Assembly (NCBI GenBank): GCA_963724825.1
Contig: CAVRWT010000009.1
Coordinates: 1 to 57,820 of the forward strand
Reading direction: 5' to 3'
Source: JALYNX01 sp963724825
GTDB taxonomy: Bacteria; Actinomycetota; Acidimicrobiia; Spongiisociales; ZC4RG35
DNA length: 57,820 bases
Shown here piece by piece: positions 18,018-26,371 of this stretch. Positions within the stretch are counted from its first letter, which is position 1, and each line of letters opens with the position of its first letter. A model generated the notes under the pieces. That model made no database searches. It worked only from the letters and a program-made list of their open reading frames with translations, and had not been told where the DNA came from. The position numbers and the translations under genes are program-made.

Positions 18018-18922
18018 CCGAATCTCCCCGTTATGTAGTCCTCGGTCTGTTTCTGACTCGGGGAGGTGAAGATCTGCTCAGTTCCGCTGTACTCGACAAG
18101 GTACCCGGTCCTCTGGCCCTGCTCGTCGACGCTGACTGAGAAGAAGGCGGTCTGATCGGAAACCCGTGCCGCCTGTTGCATGTTGTGGGTGACGATGACG
18201 ATGGTGTAATCCTTCTTGAGGTCGAGCATGAGCTCCTCGATCTTGAGGGTGGCGATGGGATCCAGCGCCGAGCACGGTTCATCCATGAGGACCACGTCGG
18301 GGCTGGTGGCGATGGCTCGAGCGATGCACAGCCGCTGCTGCTGGCCGCCGGACAGGGCCATCCCCGACTCCTTGAGCTTGTCCTTGACCTCATCCCAGAG
18401 AGCTGCCTTGGTCAGCGATTCTTCGACCAGATCGTCGTAGTTGCCCTTCCAGCCGGCGATCTTTGGCCCGTAGACGATGTTCTCGTAGATGCTCTTGGGG
18501 AATGGGTTCGGCTTCTGGAACACCATCCCGATCCGCCGTCTCACTTCGACCGGATCGACCTTTTCCCCGTAGAGATTGACGCCGTGGTACTCCAGCTTGC
18601 CCTCGACCCTCGCAGTCTCGATCAGGTCGTTCATCCGGTTGAAGCACCGCAGCACAGTCGACTTGCCGCATCCGGAAGGCCCGATCAGTGCGGTGATCTG
18701 GTTCTGCCTGATGTCCAGATCGACGTCGCGAACTGCCCGGAAGGAGCCGTAGTACACGGTCAGCCCTTCGACATCGAAGATCAGCGGCCGCTGTTCGCGG
18801 GGGACGGACGCCGTTTCGGCCGCCTTGGCAACCGCTGCATGCTCGGCGAGAGCGGTTTCGGCCGATTCGAGGCTGGTGGTGTCGGTATTGGTGGTCAATT
18901 CGTCGCCTTCCTCGTGGTTCAT
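18014..18922 (-). CDS. pstB: phosphate ABC transporter ATP-binding protein
   Basis: ATPase of the high-affinity phosphate importer. The core matches PstB: GLTVYYGSFRAVRDV, Walker A LIGPSGCGKSTVLRCFNRMND, Q-loop GMVFQKPNPFPKSIYENI, signature LSGGQQQRLCIARAIA, Walker B VVLMDEPCSALDPIAT and switch His in IVTHNMQQAARVSD. At 302 residues it carries an N-terminal extension of about 45 residues that is Ala/Thr/Glu-rich; a later start is possible. ATGA overlaps occur with pstA and phoU. Confidence 0.95.
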   Translation of the reverse strand: MNHEEGDELTTNTDTTSLESAETALAEHAAVAKAAETASVPREQRPLIFDVEGLTVYYGSFRAVRDVDLDIRQNQITALIGPSGCGKSTVLRCFNRMNDLIETARVEGKLEYHGVNLYGEKVDPVEVRRRIGMVFQKPNPFPKSIYENIVYGPKIAGWKGNYDDLVEESLTKAALWDEVKDKLKESGMALSGGQQQRLCIARAIATSPDVVLMDEPCSALDPIATLKIEELMLDLKKDYTIVIVTHNMQQAARVSDQTAFFSVSVDEQGQRTGYLVEYSGTEQIFTSPSQKQTEDYITGRFG

Positions 18923-19884
18923 CGGTATCTCCGCTCGAAGCGGTCACGGGTGATCACAGCTGCGGCGTTGACGGTGAGGAGCATCACGAGAAGCACGACA
19001 ATGGCGGCGGCCGTCAAGGCGACAAACGCTTCCTGCGGCTGTCGGGCAAAGTTGAAGATGATGATTGGCAGCGCGGTGTAGGGCTGGTTGGTCACCAGGT
19101 CGAAGAATGAGGCGTCGCTGCCAACGCTGAAGTAGAGGGATAGCTGGGCGCCTGCGAGCAAGAGAGCGGCCGATTCCCCGAACGCCCGGGCGATGGTGAG
19201 CACCGATCCGGTGAGGATGGCTGGAAACGCCACCGGGAGCACGTGATGTCGGATTGTCTCCCATCGGGTCGCCCCCACCGCCAGGGAAGCCTCGCGCAAC
19301 CCTGAGGGGACGGCGCGGAGTGCTTCTGAGGCGGTGATGATCATGATCGGCAGCACCAGGACTGCCAGCGTCAAGCCCCCGGCGATGACGTTGCGACCTC
19401 CGATCCCGCCCTCAGCGCCGAAGACCCCGCCCATCACGATGTCGACAAACAGGAAGAGACCGAGGATCCCGTAGACGATCGAGGGAACCCCGGCCAGGTT
19501 TCGGATGTTGCTGCCAATGACCCTGGTCACTCGATTGTCCGGGGCGTATTCCTCGAGATAGACCGCCGCCGCCACGCCCACCGGGAAGGCGATGGCGATC
19601 ACAAATCCGGCGAGGGCAAGCGACCCCATGATCCCCTGCCAGATTCCCGACGCCTCGGGGGTAGGCGACAGGGAGGAGGTCACGAAGGAGAGCCCTCGGG
19701 CCTGAAAGACGGGCATCGCGGTCGAGATGGTGTCGGCGAGGAGGGTGACCAGGATCACCACCGACGAGAGCAATGTGAAGAGCAAGGTGAACCCCACGAG
19801 GGCGTTCACCGGGCTGAACCGCCGCCCTTCGATCGACTGGCGAACCATGTCGGACGTAGTGAAGGCTCGTGCGTCGGCAACCAT
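18919..19884 (-). CDS. pstA: phosphate ABC transporter permease PstA
   Basis: Inner-membrane permease half. Its 321 residues include about six transmembrane helices and the PstA-typical segments AVYLEEYAPDN, NLAGVPSIVYGILGLFLFV, ALRAVPSGLREASLAVGATRWETIRHHVLP (read in parts) and TIARAFGESAALLLAGA. The ATG at 19884 lies one base after the pstC stop, and its stop overlaps the pstB start. Confidence 0.94.
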   Translation of the reverse strand: MVADARAFTTSDMVRQSIEGRRFSPVNALVGFTLLFTLLSSVVILVTLLADTISTAMPVFQARGLSFVTSSLSPTPEASGIWQGIMGSLALAGFVIAIAFPVGVAAAVYLEEYAPDNRVTRVIGSNIRNLAGVPSIVYGILGLFLFVDIVMGGVFGAEGGIGGRNVIAGGLTLAVLVLPIMIITASEALRAVPSGLREASLAVGATRWETIRHHVLPVAFPAILTGSVLTIARAFGESAALLLAGAQLSLYFSVGSDASFFDLVTNQPYTALPIIIFNFARQPQEAFVALTAAAIVVLLVMLLTVNAAAVITRDRFERRYR

Positions 19885-19885
19885 C

Positions 19886-20815
19886 TCAGTACCTCTGCCG
19901 GTAGCGACGGACCAGTCGCCCGCTCATGACATTGAGGCCGAGAGTCAACACGAATAGAACCAGCCCGACGAAGAACAGCGACTGGAAGGCGGCAGCATCG
20001 CCGGCCACCTGATCAGATCCGACCGCCAGATTGGCCATGGCGCCGGTCATGGTCAGCCCGCCCTCGGTCGGGTTGAAGGTCATGATCCCATTGAGCCCTG
20101 CGGCCAGGGCCACGACCATCGTCTCGCCGACGGCCCGGGAGATCCCGAGGATGATGGCGGCGATGATCCCGGAGATGGCGGCGGGGAACACCACTCGGAG
20201 GGCGGTATGCCATTCCTTGGCGCCAAGACCGTAGGAGGCCTCTCGCAACGAATAGGGAACCGCACGCATCGCGTCCTCGGCAACTGATGCGATCAAGGGA
20301 ATGGTCAGGATCCCGACTGCAATGCCGGCGGCCAGGAAGTTGGCGCTCTGGGCGCCGGGGAATATTCCGCGGACGATGTTGGGGCTGATGAATTGAAGAG
20401 CGAAGAACCCGAGGACCACCGACGGGATCCCGGCCAGGATCTCCAAGGTGGGCTTGAGGATCCGACGCACCCCGGATCGGGCGTACTCGGAGAGATAGAC
20501 CGCCGACCCCAACCCGAAGGGGACCGCGACCAGCATTGCGATGCCGGTGATGATCAGGGTGTGGACCAGGAGTGCTGACACCTGGAATCGACCGCGACGC
20601 GGGAACCAACCGTCCCCGAACAGCTGATCGAGCTCGATCGAGGTCAGGAAGCCCCAGGCCTTCCCGGCTAGAGCCACGACGATGGCGAGCGAGATGAGGA
20701 TGGAGAAGGTGGCCGCCAAGAAGAAGACCGCCTTGACCCAGCGCTCACGCCGACGACGCCGGACGCTTCCGGTCAGGTCGACGAGCGGATCCCGCGTGGT
20801 TTGAGCGATTGCCAT
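19886..20815 (-). CDS. pstC: phosphate ABC transporter permease PstC
   Basis: Partner permease of PstA; 309 residues with six predicted helices. Diagnostic segments are VPFGLGSAVYLSEYA, LEILAGIPSVVLGFFAL, the coupling-helix motif VPYSLREASYGLGAKEW and GISRAVGETMVVALAAG. It starts at ATG 20815, downstream of a hairpin that separates it from pstS, so it is probably made at lower level than the binding protein. Confidence 0.94.
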   Translation of the reverse strand: MAIAQTTRDPLVDLTGSVRRRRRERWVKAVFFLAATFSILISLAIVVALAGKAWGFLTSIELDQLFGDGWFPRRGRFQVSALLVHTLIITGIAMLVAVPFGLGSAVYLSEYARSGVRRILKPTLEILAGIPSVVLGFFALQFISPNIVRGIFPGAQSANFLAAGIAVGILTIPLIASVAEDAMRAVPYSLREASYGLGAKEWHTALRVVFPAAISGIIAAIILGISRAVGETMVVALAAGLNGIMTFNPTEGGLTMTGAMANLAVGSDQVAGDAAAFQSLFFVGLVLFVLTLGLNVMSGRLVRRYRQRY

Positions 20816-20838
20816 GTTGCCCGGTCAGAGAATAGAGG

Positions 20839-20867
20839 GAGGGGCCGGAACCGGTGTCCGGCCCCTC
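20839..20867 (-). terminator. hairpin between pstS and pstC
   Basis: GAGGGGCCGGA and TCCGGCCCCTC form a perfect 11-bp stem around a 7-base loop, followed on the minus strand by CCTCTATTCTC. It lies 14 bases past the pstS stop, as expected for partial termination or message stabilisation that favours the binding protein. Confidence 0.75.
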
Positions 20868-20880
20868 GTCTCTCATGACC

Positions 20881-21959
20881 TCAACCCGCCGCGCCGGTCC
20901 AGGCGGCCCGGGTGGCTTCGATGTCGTCCGCCGGCAGCTGGACGTAACCGGCGTCGCTGACCCACGCCAGACCTTCGTCTGACAGGTAGTAGTCGACAAA
21001 CGCTGCCAACTCGGGACGGCTGGCCAGGTCATTGGTCTTCACGTAGATGAAGAGCGGCCTGGACAGCGGATACTCGAAACTGGCGATGGTGTCCGCCGTC
21101 GGGGCGACACACCCTGACTCGCCGTCGTCGACCTCGATTGCCTTGAGCACGTCCTGGTTCTCCTCGAAGAAGGCGAACCCGACCCATCCCAGCGAGCTGG
21201 GGTTGTCGGCGATCCCCTGGACGATCGCATTGTCGTTGGCCGAGGCGTTGTAGTCAGCCCTGGTGAAGTTGTTGTCCGGGCCCAACCGCTCTTCGGCAGA
21301 TCTGGCGATCGACGAACTCGACGAAGGTGTCGTAGGTCCCCGACTCCTCGCCAGGCGCGGTAGATCACCAGCGGCTCATCCGGGTACGGGGCGTTGGGGG
21401 CACCCAACTCGGCGGCCAGATCATTGGCGTCCGACCAGTTGGCGAAACCCTCCGACTCCGGGCCCACCAGTGCATAGAGGTCGGTGAAGGCCAGACAACT
21501 GACGGCCTCGTTTTCGGGGCTGGTCAGAACGGTCAGATCCGTCGGTAGCGACGTGAAGCTCGACATACTCGACCCCGGCCGCCTCGCAGGCTGCCGCCTC
21601 TTCGTCCTTGATCGGCCGCGAGGCGTCGGAGATGTCGGTCTCGTTGTTGCAGAACCGGGCAAAACCGTCACCGGTGCCCGGGCCCTCCACCGAGGTGGCA
21701 ACGCCGGGATTGGCGGTGTCGAATGCCTCGCCAACCCGCGCCGAGATCGGCTCCACCGTCGAGGAGCCCGAGATCACGATGCTGCCCGACAGGTCGCCTC
21801 CGGGTGCTGCAGTGGTCGTTGGCCCGGCCGGGGCTGCGGTAGTGGTTGGCTCGCCGCAGCTGCGGTGGTCGTGGTTTCATCGGAATCGCCGCCACAGGCG
21901 GCGAGAATCAGGGCGAGGACGGCTACCAGACCGACCAGGCTCTTGATTCGGATCTTCAT
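20881..21959 (-). CDS. pstS: phosphate-binding lipoprotein PstS, frameshifted
   Basis: Captures phosphate outside the membrane for PstCAB. It starts MKIRIKSLVGLV with lipobox LAACGG, then a Thr/Ala-rich linker, then phosphate-site segments: IVISGSSTVEPIS (the SSTV loop), GPGTGDGFARFCNNETDISDASRPI, CLAFTDLYALVG, and the C-terminal NDNAIVQGIADNPSSLGWVGFAFFE and YPLSRPLFIYV. Indels lie near 21848, 21545 and 21305-21350, leaving conserved sequence either side. AAGGAG precedes the ATG at 21959 by ten bases, and a PHO-box promoter lies about 80-120 bases upstream. Confidence 0.87.
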
Positions 21960-22036
21960 TCCGTTGGTACTCCTTGTTGGGAACCGGTATTCAAACCATG
22001 GGCATCGCCCCACGGTCGACGAAAGCTAAGAAACAG

Positions 22037-22065
22037 GTCTTAACGGCCCACCACGGAGGCATGAA
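22037..22065 (-). promoter_or_regulatory. pstS promoter
   Basis: TTCATG (22065-22060) and TAAGAC (22042-22037) on the minus strand are 17 bases apart. The -35 element lies inside the second PHO-box repeat, the usual arrangement for activation by a PhoP/RegX3-type regulator. Confidence 0.5.
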
Positions 22066-22077
22066 CGGGAGATGAAC
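22056..22077 (-). promoter_or_regulatory. PHO box: two 11-bp direct repeats
   Basis: On the minus strand GTTCATCTCCC is followed directly by GTTCATGCCTC. This matches the actinobacterial PhoP/RegX3 operator form of tandem 11-bp units beginning GTTCA. It is upstream of pstS and points towards the Pst operon, which encodes its own regulator. Confidence 0.75.
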
Positions 22078-22081
22078 GTTT

Positions 22082-22102
22082 AGGGCCGCCCGTGGCGGCC
22101 CT
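22082..22102. terminator. GC-rich hairpin downstream of ppk1
   Basis: AGGGCCGCC and GGCGGCCCT pair perfectly (9 bp, loop CGT). A second inverted repeat (CTCCCCCC to GGGGGGAG, 22107-22139) lies next to it. On the minus strand these follow ppk1; the tail is not U-rich, so termination efficiency is uncertain. Confidence 0.45.
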
Positions 22103-22185
22103 GTTTCTCCCCCCAGGAGCGAAGCGACGTTGGGGGGAGTGGCCCGAAGGGCCGAGGGGGGCAGCTCCGACGGGTGGCCGCCTCG

Positions 22186-24258
22186 CTACAGATGGGCCGA
22201 CGACCGAACCCGCGCCAGCTCCTGCAGCACGAGGTGGGCGTCGATACCCGAGACCACGGGGACCCGCGACCAGGCTCCGTCCGGTTTCAGCTCCCAGGCG
22301 AGGACGTCGTCGGCCATGAGCACGTCGAGGACCTCGTCGATTCGGAACTGGAGATCCGGATCGTTGACCGGGGCCAGTGCTTCGACTCTGCGATCGAGGT
22401 TGCGGGGCATCAGGTCTGCCGAGCCCATGTAGTAGTGGCGAGGGCGGCCTCTGGCGCCGAAGCGGTAGATCCTCGAGTGCTCCAGATAGCGCCCGACGAT
22501 GGACCGAACCGTGATGTTCTCCGACAGTCCGGGCACCCCCGGGCGAAGGCAAGAGATCCCTCGAATGATGAGGTCGACGCGGGTCCCCTGGTTCGAGGCC
22601 TCGTACAGCGACTCGATGATCCGGGCATCGACCAAGGAGTTCATCTTGAGGGTGATGTGCCCATCGGGACGGGATGCCTCTTCTTCGATCAGGTCGGTGA
22701 TCCGGCTTCTGATCCCGTTCGGTGACACGGCGAGCTTGCGATAGCTGGTCTGACGCGAGTAGCCGGTCAGATAGTTGAAGAGGTCTGAAAGATCGGAGCC
22801 GATATCGGGATCGGCGGTCAAGAGTGCGAAGTCCTCATAGGTGCGTGCCGTCTTCTCGTTGTAATTCCCGGTCCCGATGTGGGCGTAGCGGGCCACCCCC
22901 TCACCTTCTCGCCTCACCACCAGCGTCAGCTTGGTGTGTGTCTTGAGACCCACCACGCCATACATGACGTGGACGCCGGCGTCTTCCAGCCGCTGCGCCC
23001 ATTCGATGTTGCGCTCCTCGTCGAATCGAGCCTTGAGCTCGACCAAGGCCACAACCTGTTTGCCGGACTCGGCAGCCTTGATCAACGACCCCATGACCGG
23101 GCTGCTGCTCGAGTTGCGATAGAGGGTCATCTTGATGGCGAGGACCCGCGGGTCCCGAGCGGCGCGATCGATGAAGGCTTCGACCGTCGGCGTGAAAGAG
23201 TCGTAGGGGTGGTGGACGATGAGATCGCCTTGCCGGATCACTTCGAAGACGTCGATGCCATCCACGCCCGGCGCCACCAGCCGGAGCGGGGTGACCCCGG
23301 GGAAGGTCTCGAACTTCAGGTCGGGGCGATCCAGGTCGTAGAGACCCCACAGTCCGGATAAATCGAGCGGGCCGGCCACCTGGTAGACGTCGTCCTCGGT
23401 GGCGCCCATCTCCCGCATCAGAAGATCGAGGACTTCACCGGGCATGTCCGGATGGATCTCGAGACGCACGACTCGCCCGAAGCGCCTCTGGGTGAGCTCG
23501 GACTCGATGGCCATCAGGAGATCGCCCCCTTCGTCCTCCTCGACATCGATGTCGGCGTTCCTCGTGACCCGGAACACGTGATGGCCCAGCACCTCCATCC
23601 CGGGGAACAACGCTCCGAGATGGGCGGCAATCACCTGTTCGAGCGGCACGAACCGCTCCCTGTCGGGAAGCACGACGAACCGGGGCAGGATCGGCGGCAC
23701 CTTGACTCTCGCGAACCTCGCCAAGCCGGTGTCCGGATTGCGGACGAACACCGCCATGTTGAGGGAGAGATTGGAGATATAGGGGAACGGGTGCGACGGG
23801 TCCACCGCCAGCGGGGTGACCACCGGAAAGACCAGCTCCCGGAACTGGGCGTCGAGGAATGCCCGGTCCTCATCGTCGAGGGTGGGGTAGTCACTGAAGA
23901 CGATGCCCTCCGTGCCGAGGGCGGGCGCCAGCTCGGAGAGGAATTCCTTGGAGATGGTCTCGTACTGGACTTCGACGACCCTCCTGATCGCCGCCAACTG
24001 CTGGCTCGGTGTCATCCCGTCGGGCGGTGTGACGCCAACGCCGTGGGACACCTGCTCCTTGAGCCCGGCAACCCGCACCTGGAAGAACTCATCGAGGTTG
24101 TTGGCCCAGATCGCCAAGAACTTGGCACGCTCCAGGAGAGGCCAATCGCCTCGCTGGGCGAGTGCGAGGACACGCCGATTGAACTCGAGCCACGACAGTT
24201 CCCGGTTCAGGAAATGATCTGGGTCGAACTGCTCCACTTCGGTGCTGATGAATACCAC
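22186..24258 (-). CDS. ppk1: polyphosphate kinase 1
   Basis: Reversibly polymerises ATP gamma-phosphate into polyphosphate. The 690-residue product has the four PPK1 domains: N-terminal DHFLNRELSWLEFNRRVL, the head domain, then catalytic phospholipase D-like halves with ELKARFDEERNIEWAQ, GLKTHTKLTLVVRREG, the autophosphorylated His in YAHIGTGNYNEKTARTYED, and RPRHYYMGSADLMPRNLDRR. It starts with GTG at 24258, seven bases after the TetR-family gene. Its position just upstream of the pst regulon ties phosphate storage to uptake. Confidence 0.95.
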   Translation of the reverse strand: MVFISTEVEQFDPDHFLNRELSWLEFNRRVLALAQRGDWPLLERAKFLAIWANNLDEFFQVRVAGLKEQVSHGVGVTPPDGMTPSQQLAAIRRVVEVQYETISKEFLSELAPALGTEGIVFSDYPTLDDEDRAFLDAQFRELVFPVVTPLAVDPSHPFPYISNLSLNMAVFVRNPDTGLARFARVKVPPILPRFVVLPDRERFVPLEQVIAAHLGALFPGMEVLGHHVFRVTRNADIDVEEDEGGDLLMAIESELTQRRFGRVVRLEIHPDMPGEVLDLLMREMGATEDDVYQVAGPLDLSGLWGLYDLDRPDLKFETFPGVTPLRLVAPGVDGIDVFEVIRQGDLIVHHPYDSFTPTVEAFIDRAARDPRVLAIKMTLYRNSSSSPVMGSLIKAAESGKQVVALVELKARFDEERNIEWAQRLEDAGVHVMYGVVGLKTHTKLTLVVRREGEGVARYAHIGTGNYNEKTARTYEDFALLTADPDIGSDLSDLFNYLTGYSRQTSYRKLAVSPNGIRSRITDLIEEEASRPDGHITLKMNSLVDARIIESLYEASNQGTRVDLIIRGISCLRPGVPGLSENITVRSIVGRYLEHSRIYRFGARGRPRHYYMGSADLMPRNLDRRVEALAPVNDPDLQFRIDEVLDVLMADDVLAWELKPDGAWSRVPVVSGIDAHLVLQELARVRSSAHL

Positions 24259-24265
24259 GGCTCTA

Positions 24266-24895
24266 TTACCGATCGGTTAACGGCGGCCCGGCCCTGAAGC
24301 CACCAAGTAAGAACAGGCGAAGGTGCATGGTCACCGACTCGATGCGGTCTTGCGGCGATTTCGAAGAGAGCACGGTGCGAGCAGCCGACATGATCGAGTC
24401 CTGAATGAGACGGCCTGCAAGGTCTGGCGGCATCGGTCGGAAATCCCCCGACTCGACGCCGGCGTGATAGAGCCCGACCATGGCCTCGGCCAGCGTGGCG
24501 TGTGCGGCACGGATCCGGACTTCGGCCTCCGGTCCCATCCGACCCACCTCCCGGTGCAGGATCACGCCGAGAACGGGGTCGCTGATGACGAACTCGACGG
24601 TTCGAGAAGCGAGGTCGGCAAGCCGCTCCGGGGCACTGCCACCGCCGGGCACTGCCGCAATCAAGGCATCGACGACGCCGGGAAGCTCGTCCTCGACCAG
24701 GGTGGCGATGAGGTCGTCGCGGTCGACGAAATAGTCATAGAGAGTGGTTCGCCCGACGCCCGCCGCGAGCGCGATCTCGCCAAGCGGGAGGTCGGCGGTG
24801 CCTGCTTCGTGGATCAGGGTCTTTGCCGCGTCGAGCAGAGCGCTCCTGGTGAGCGCCTTGTGCTCGTCGATCGTGGCTGCGCGAATGCGGGGCAT
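24266..24895 (-). CDS. TetR-family transcriptional regulator
   Basis: The N-terminal helix-turn-helix reads LLDAAKTLIHEAGTADLPLGEIALAAGVGRTTLYDYFVDRDDLIATLV (shown in parts), the classic TetR signature with GRTTLYDYF in the recognition helix. The remaining region is an all-alpha ligand domain of unknown specificity. I chose ATG 24895 (MPRIRAATIDEHK), giving 209 residues; an upstream extension in the same frame is possible. Only seven bases separate it from ppk1, so it is probably in the same transcript and may control it. A divergent membrane-protein gene starts 99 bases away. Confidence 0.82.
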   Translation of the reverse strand: MPRIRAATIDEHKALTRSALLDAAKTLIHEAGTADLPLGEIALAAGVGRTTLYDYFVDRDDLIATLVEDELPGVVDALIAAVPGGGSAPERLADLASRTVEFVISDPVLGVILHREVGRMGPEAEVRIRAAHATLAEAMVGLYHAGVESGDFRPMPPDLAGRLIQDSIMSAARTVLSSKSPQDRIESVTMHLRLFLLGGFRAGPPLTDR

Positions 24896-24993
24896 GGAGA
24901 AGGAAAGGCTATCCCGACTTCGGGCCAACGGCCATAGGAGTTGCCACCTCCAACGAAAACAAGTGGCGTAGATTCGTATTCAGGAGGAACAGC

Positions 24994-25980
24994 ATGCCCA
25001 ACGGATCAGAGAGCCAATCGAGCGGACCTCAGAAGGTGAAGGTTCAGACCCGGGCCCGACCCTGGAGCGGTCTCCTGCTCGGAATGCTCCTCGGCATCTC
25101 TCTGGCCGTCATCCTGCAGCAAGCCGGAGTGTGGCCATTGGATCGGCTTCTCCTATTTGGCTTCGCCGGACTGTTCGGGCTGATCGGGATCCTGATCACG
25201 GGCTGGGGCCGGGAGAGTGTGTCCGGGTTTTCCTCGGTGGCACCCCTCGTCCTGGCGGTGGCGATGATCGGATGGGGTGCAACCGGCCTCACCCAACTGG
25301 ACGAGCATGGACAGCTCAACGGGGGTTGCACGGTCGAGGCTCAATCAGACGTCGACAGCACGATCATGACCGACACCACCCGACAAGATCCGTTCGAGGT
25401 CGATCCAGAAGGCGGCCTCTCCTGGTCCGCGACTTCTCCCGAGCCGATCACCGATCACACCTGGCAGATCTGGGTGGATGTCGGTGGGTTCCAGATTGTC
25501 ATCGCCGAAGGCAGTGACTCAAACGCCGACCAGAACCTCGAGAATTCGGGCGACGTCCCCGACATCTCGGTCTATGTCGAGGAGGTGACCTCGATCTCCG
25601 GCCAGCAGATTCGTGGAGTGGTCGAGGTCGGTGGGGACATCGAAGGTGACGGCGGCGCGTGCGACGGCTTCGCCTTTGTCCGTCTCACCGCCGACTTCTT
25701 CGACACCTTGATCTCGCGGATAGCCGCCGTCTTGGCGCTGATCTCCCTGATCGCTCTGATCACGATCGCCGCCCGACGCACCCGCATGGCGGACGTCGTG
25801 CCCGAGGCGGCAGCCGCCTCCGCCGGCGCAGCTGCAGCCAGCGAGTCAATGGATAGTGGGTCCGACGGGGGTGAGACCGCGGTCGAACCCGAGACTCAGA
25901 CCGACGCCGGTGTCGTCGGAGCAGCCGAGCCGGAGGGCGATGAGCCCGATGACGACGAAGGGTTCCCGCCCACGACCTAG
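24994..25980 (+). CDS. membrane protein of unknown function
   Basis: A 328-residue protein preceded by AGGAGG eight bases before the ATG. It has three N-terminal hydrophobic helices (about residues 25-45, 50-68 and 80-97), an extracytoplasmic domain (about 100-235) containing two isolated Cys (GGCTVE and GACDGF) that may pair, one more helix (about 238-258), and an acidic, Ala-rich disordered tail ending DDDEGFPPTT. I recognise no family. It is divergent from the TetR gene. Confidence 0.7.
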   Translation: MPNGSESQSSGPQKVKVQTRARPWSGLLLGMLLGISLAVILQQAGVWPLDRLLLFGFAGLFGLIGILITGWGRESVSGFSSVAPLVLAVAMIGWGATGLTQLDEHGQLNGGCTVEAQSDVDSTIMTDTTRQDPFEVDPEGGLSWSATSPEPITDHTWQIWVDVGGFQIVIAEGSDSNADQNLENSGDVPDISVYVEEVTSISGQQIRGVVEVGGDIEGDGGACDGFAFVRLTADFFDTLISRIAAVLALISLIALITIAARRTRMADVVPEAAAASAGAAAASESMDSGSDGGETAVEPETQTDAGVVGAAEPEGDEPDDDEGFPPTT

Positions 25981-26037
25981 CTCCAACAAGAGTCAGCCGT
26001 CTTGGCAAACCGGGGGAACGCCACCAAACTCCGGGGA

Positions 26038-26322
26038 GTGATATCCGGCCGTTCCGAGTTGAGCCCCGAGGTGGTGGCTGACTGGCGTGACATAGCCGCC
26101 TGCTCCGGATTGCCACATTCAGTCTTCTTCCCGGTCGGCGACGACCTGGACGAGGCGATCGCCAACGCCAAGGGAATCTGCGCCATCTGCCCCGTGACCG
26201 ACGCCTGCCTGGAGTTCGCCCTGGAGACGAATCAGAAGGCAGGGATTTGGGGCGGGACATCGGAGGAAGACCGCAAGGCTCTCCGCCGCAAGTGGTTGGC
26301 CACCCGCCGTCGGGTGGGTTGA
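26038..26322 (+). CDS. WhiB-family iron-sulfur regulator
   Basis: Actinobacteria-specific 4Fe-4S transcription factor. The four cluster Cys are present: DIAACSG, then GICAICPVTDAC (C-x2-C-x5-C), followed by the sigma-factor-contact turn GIWGGTSEEDR and a basic C-terminal tail (RRKWLATRRRVG) that would touch DNA. I prefer GTG 26038 (94 residues), which fits the family length; TTG 26002 in the same frame is the alternative. Which WhiB subtype it is cannot be settled by eye. An MFS gene follows closely. Confidence 0.88.
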   Translation: MISGRSELSPEVVADWRDIAACSGLPHSVFFPVGDDLDEAIANAKGICAICPVTDACLEFALETNQKAGIWGGTSEEDRKALRRKWLATRRRVG

Positions 26323-26371
26323 GGAACCCGGGGACACCGCCCTGACTCCGGTCAAACGCGCCACCACCGGA

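Noticed and set aside
23452..24297. Long plus-strand frame opposite ppk1.
   Set aside because: Antisense shadow with low-complexity, His/Arg-rich translation and no motif.
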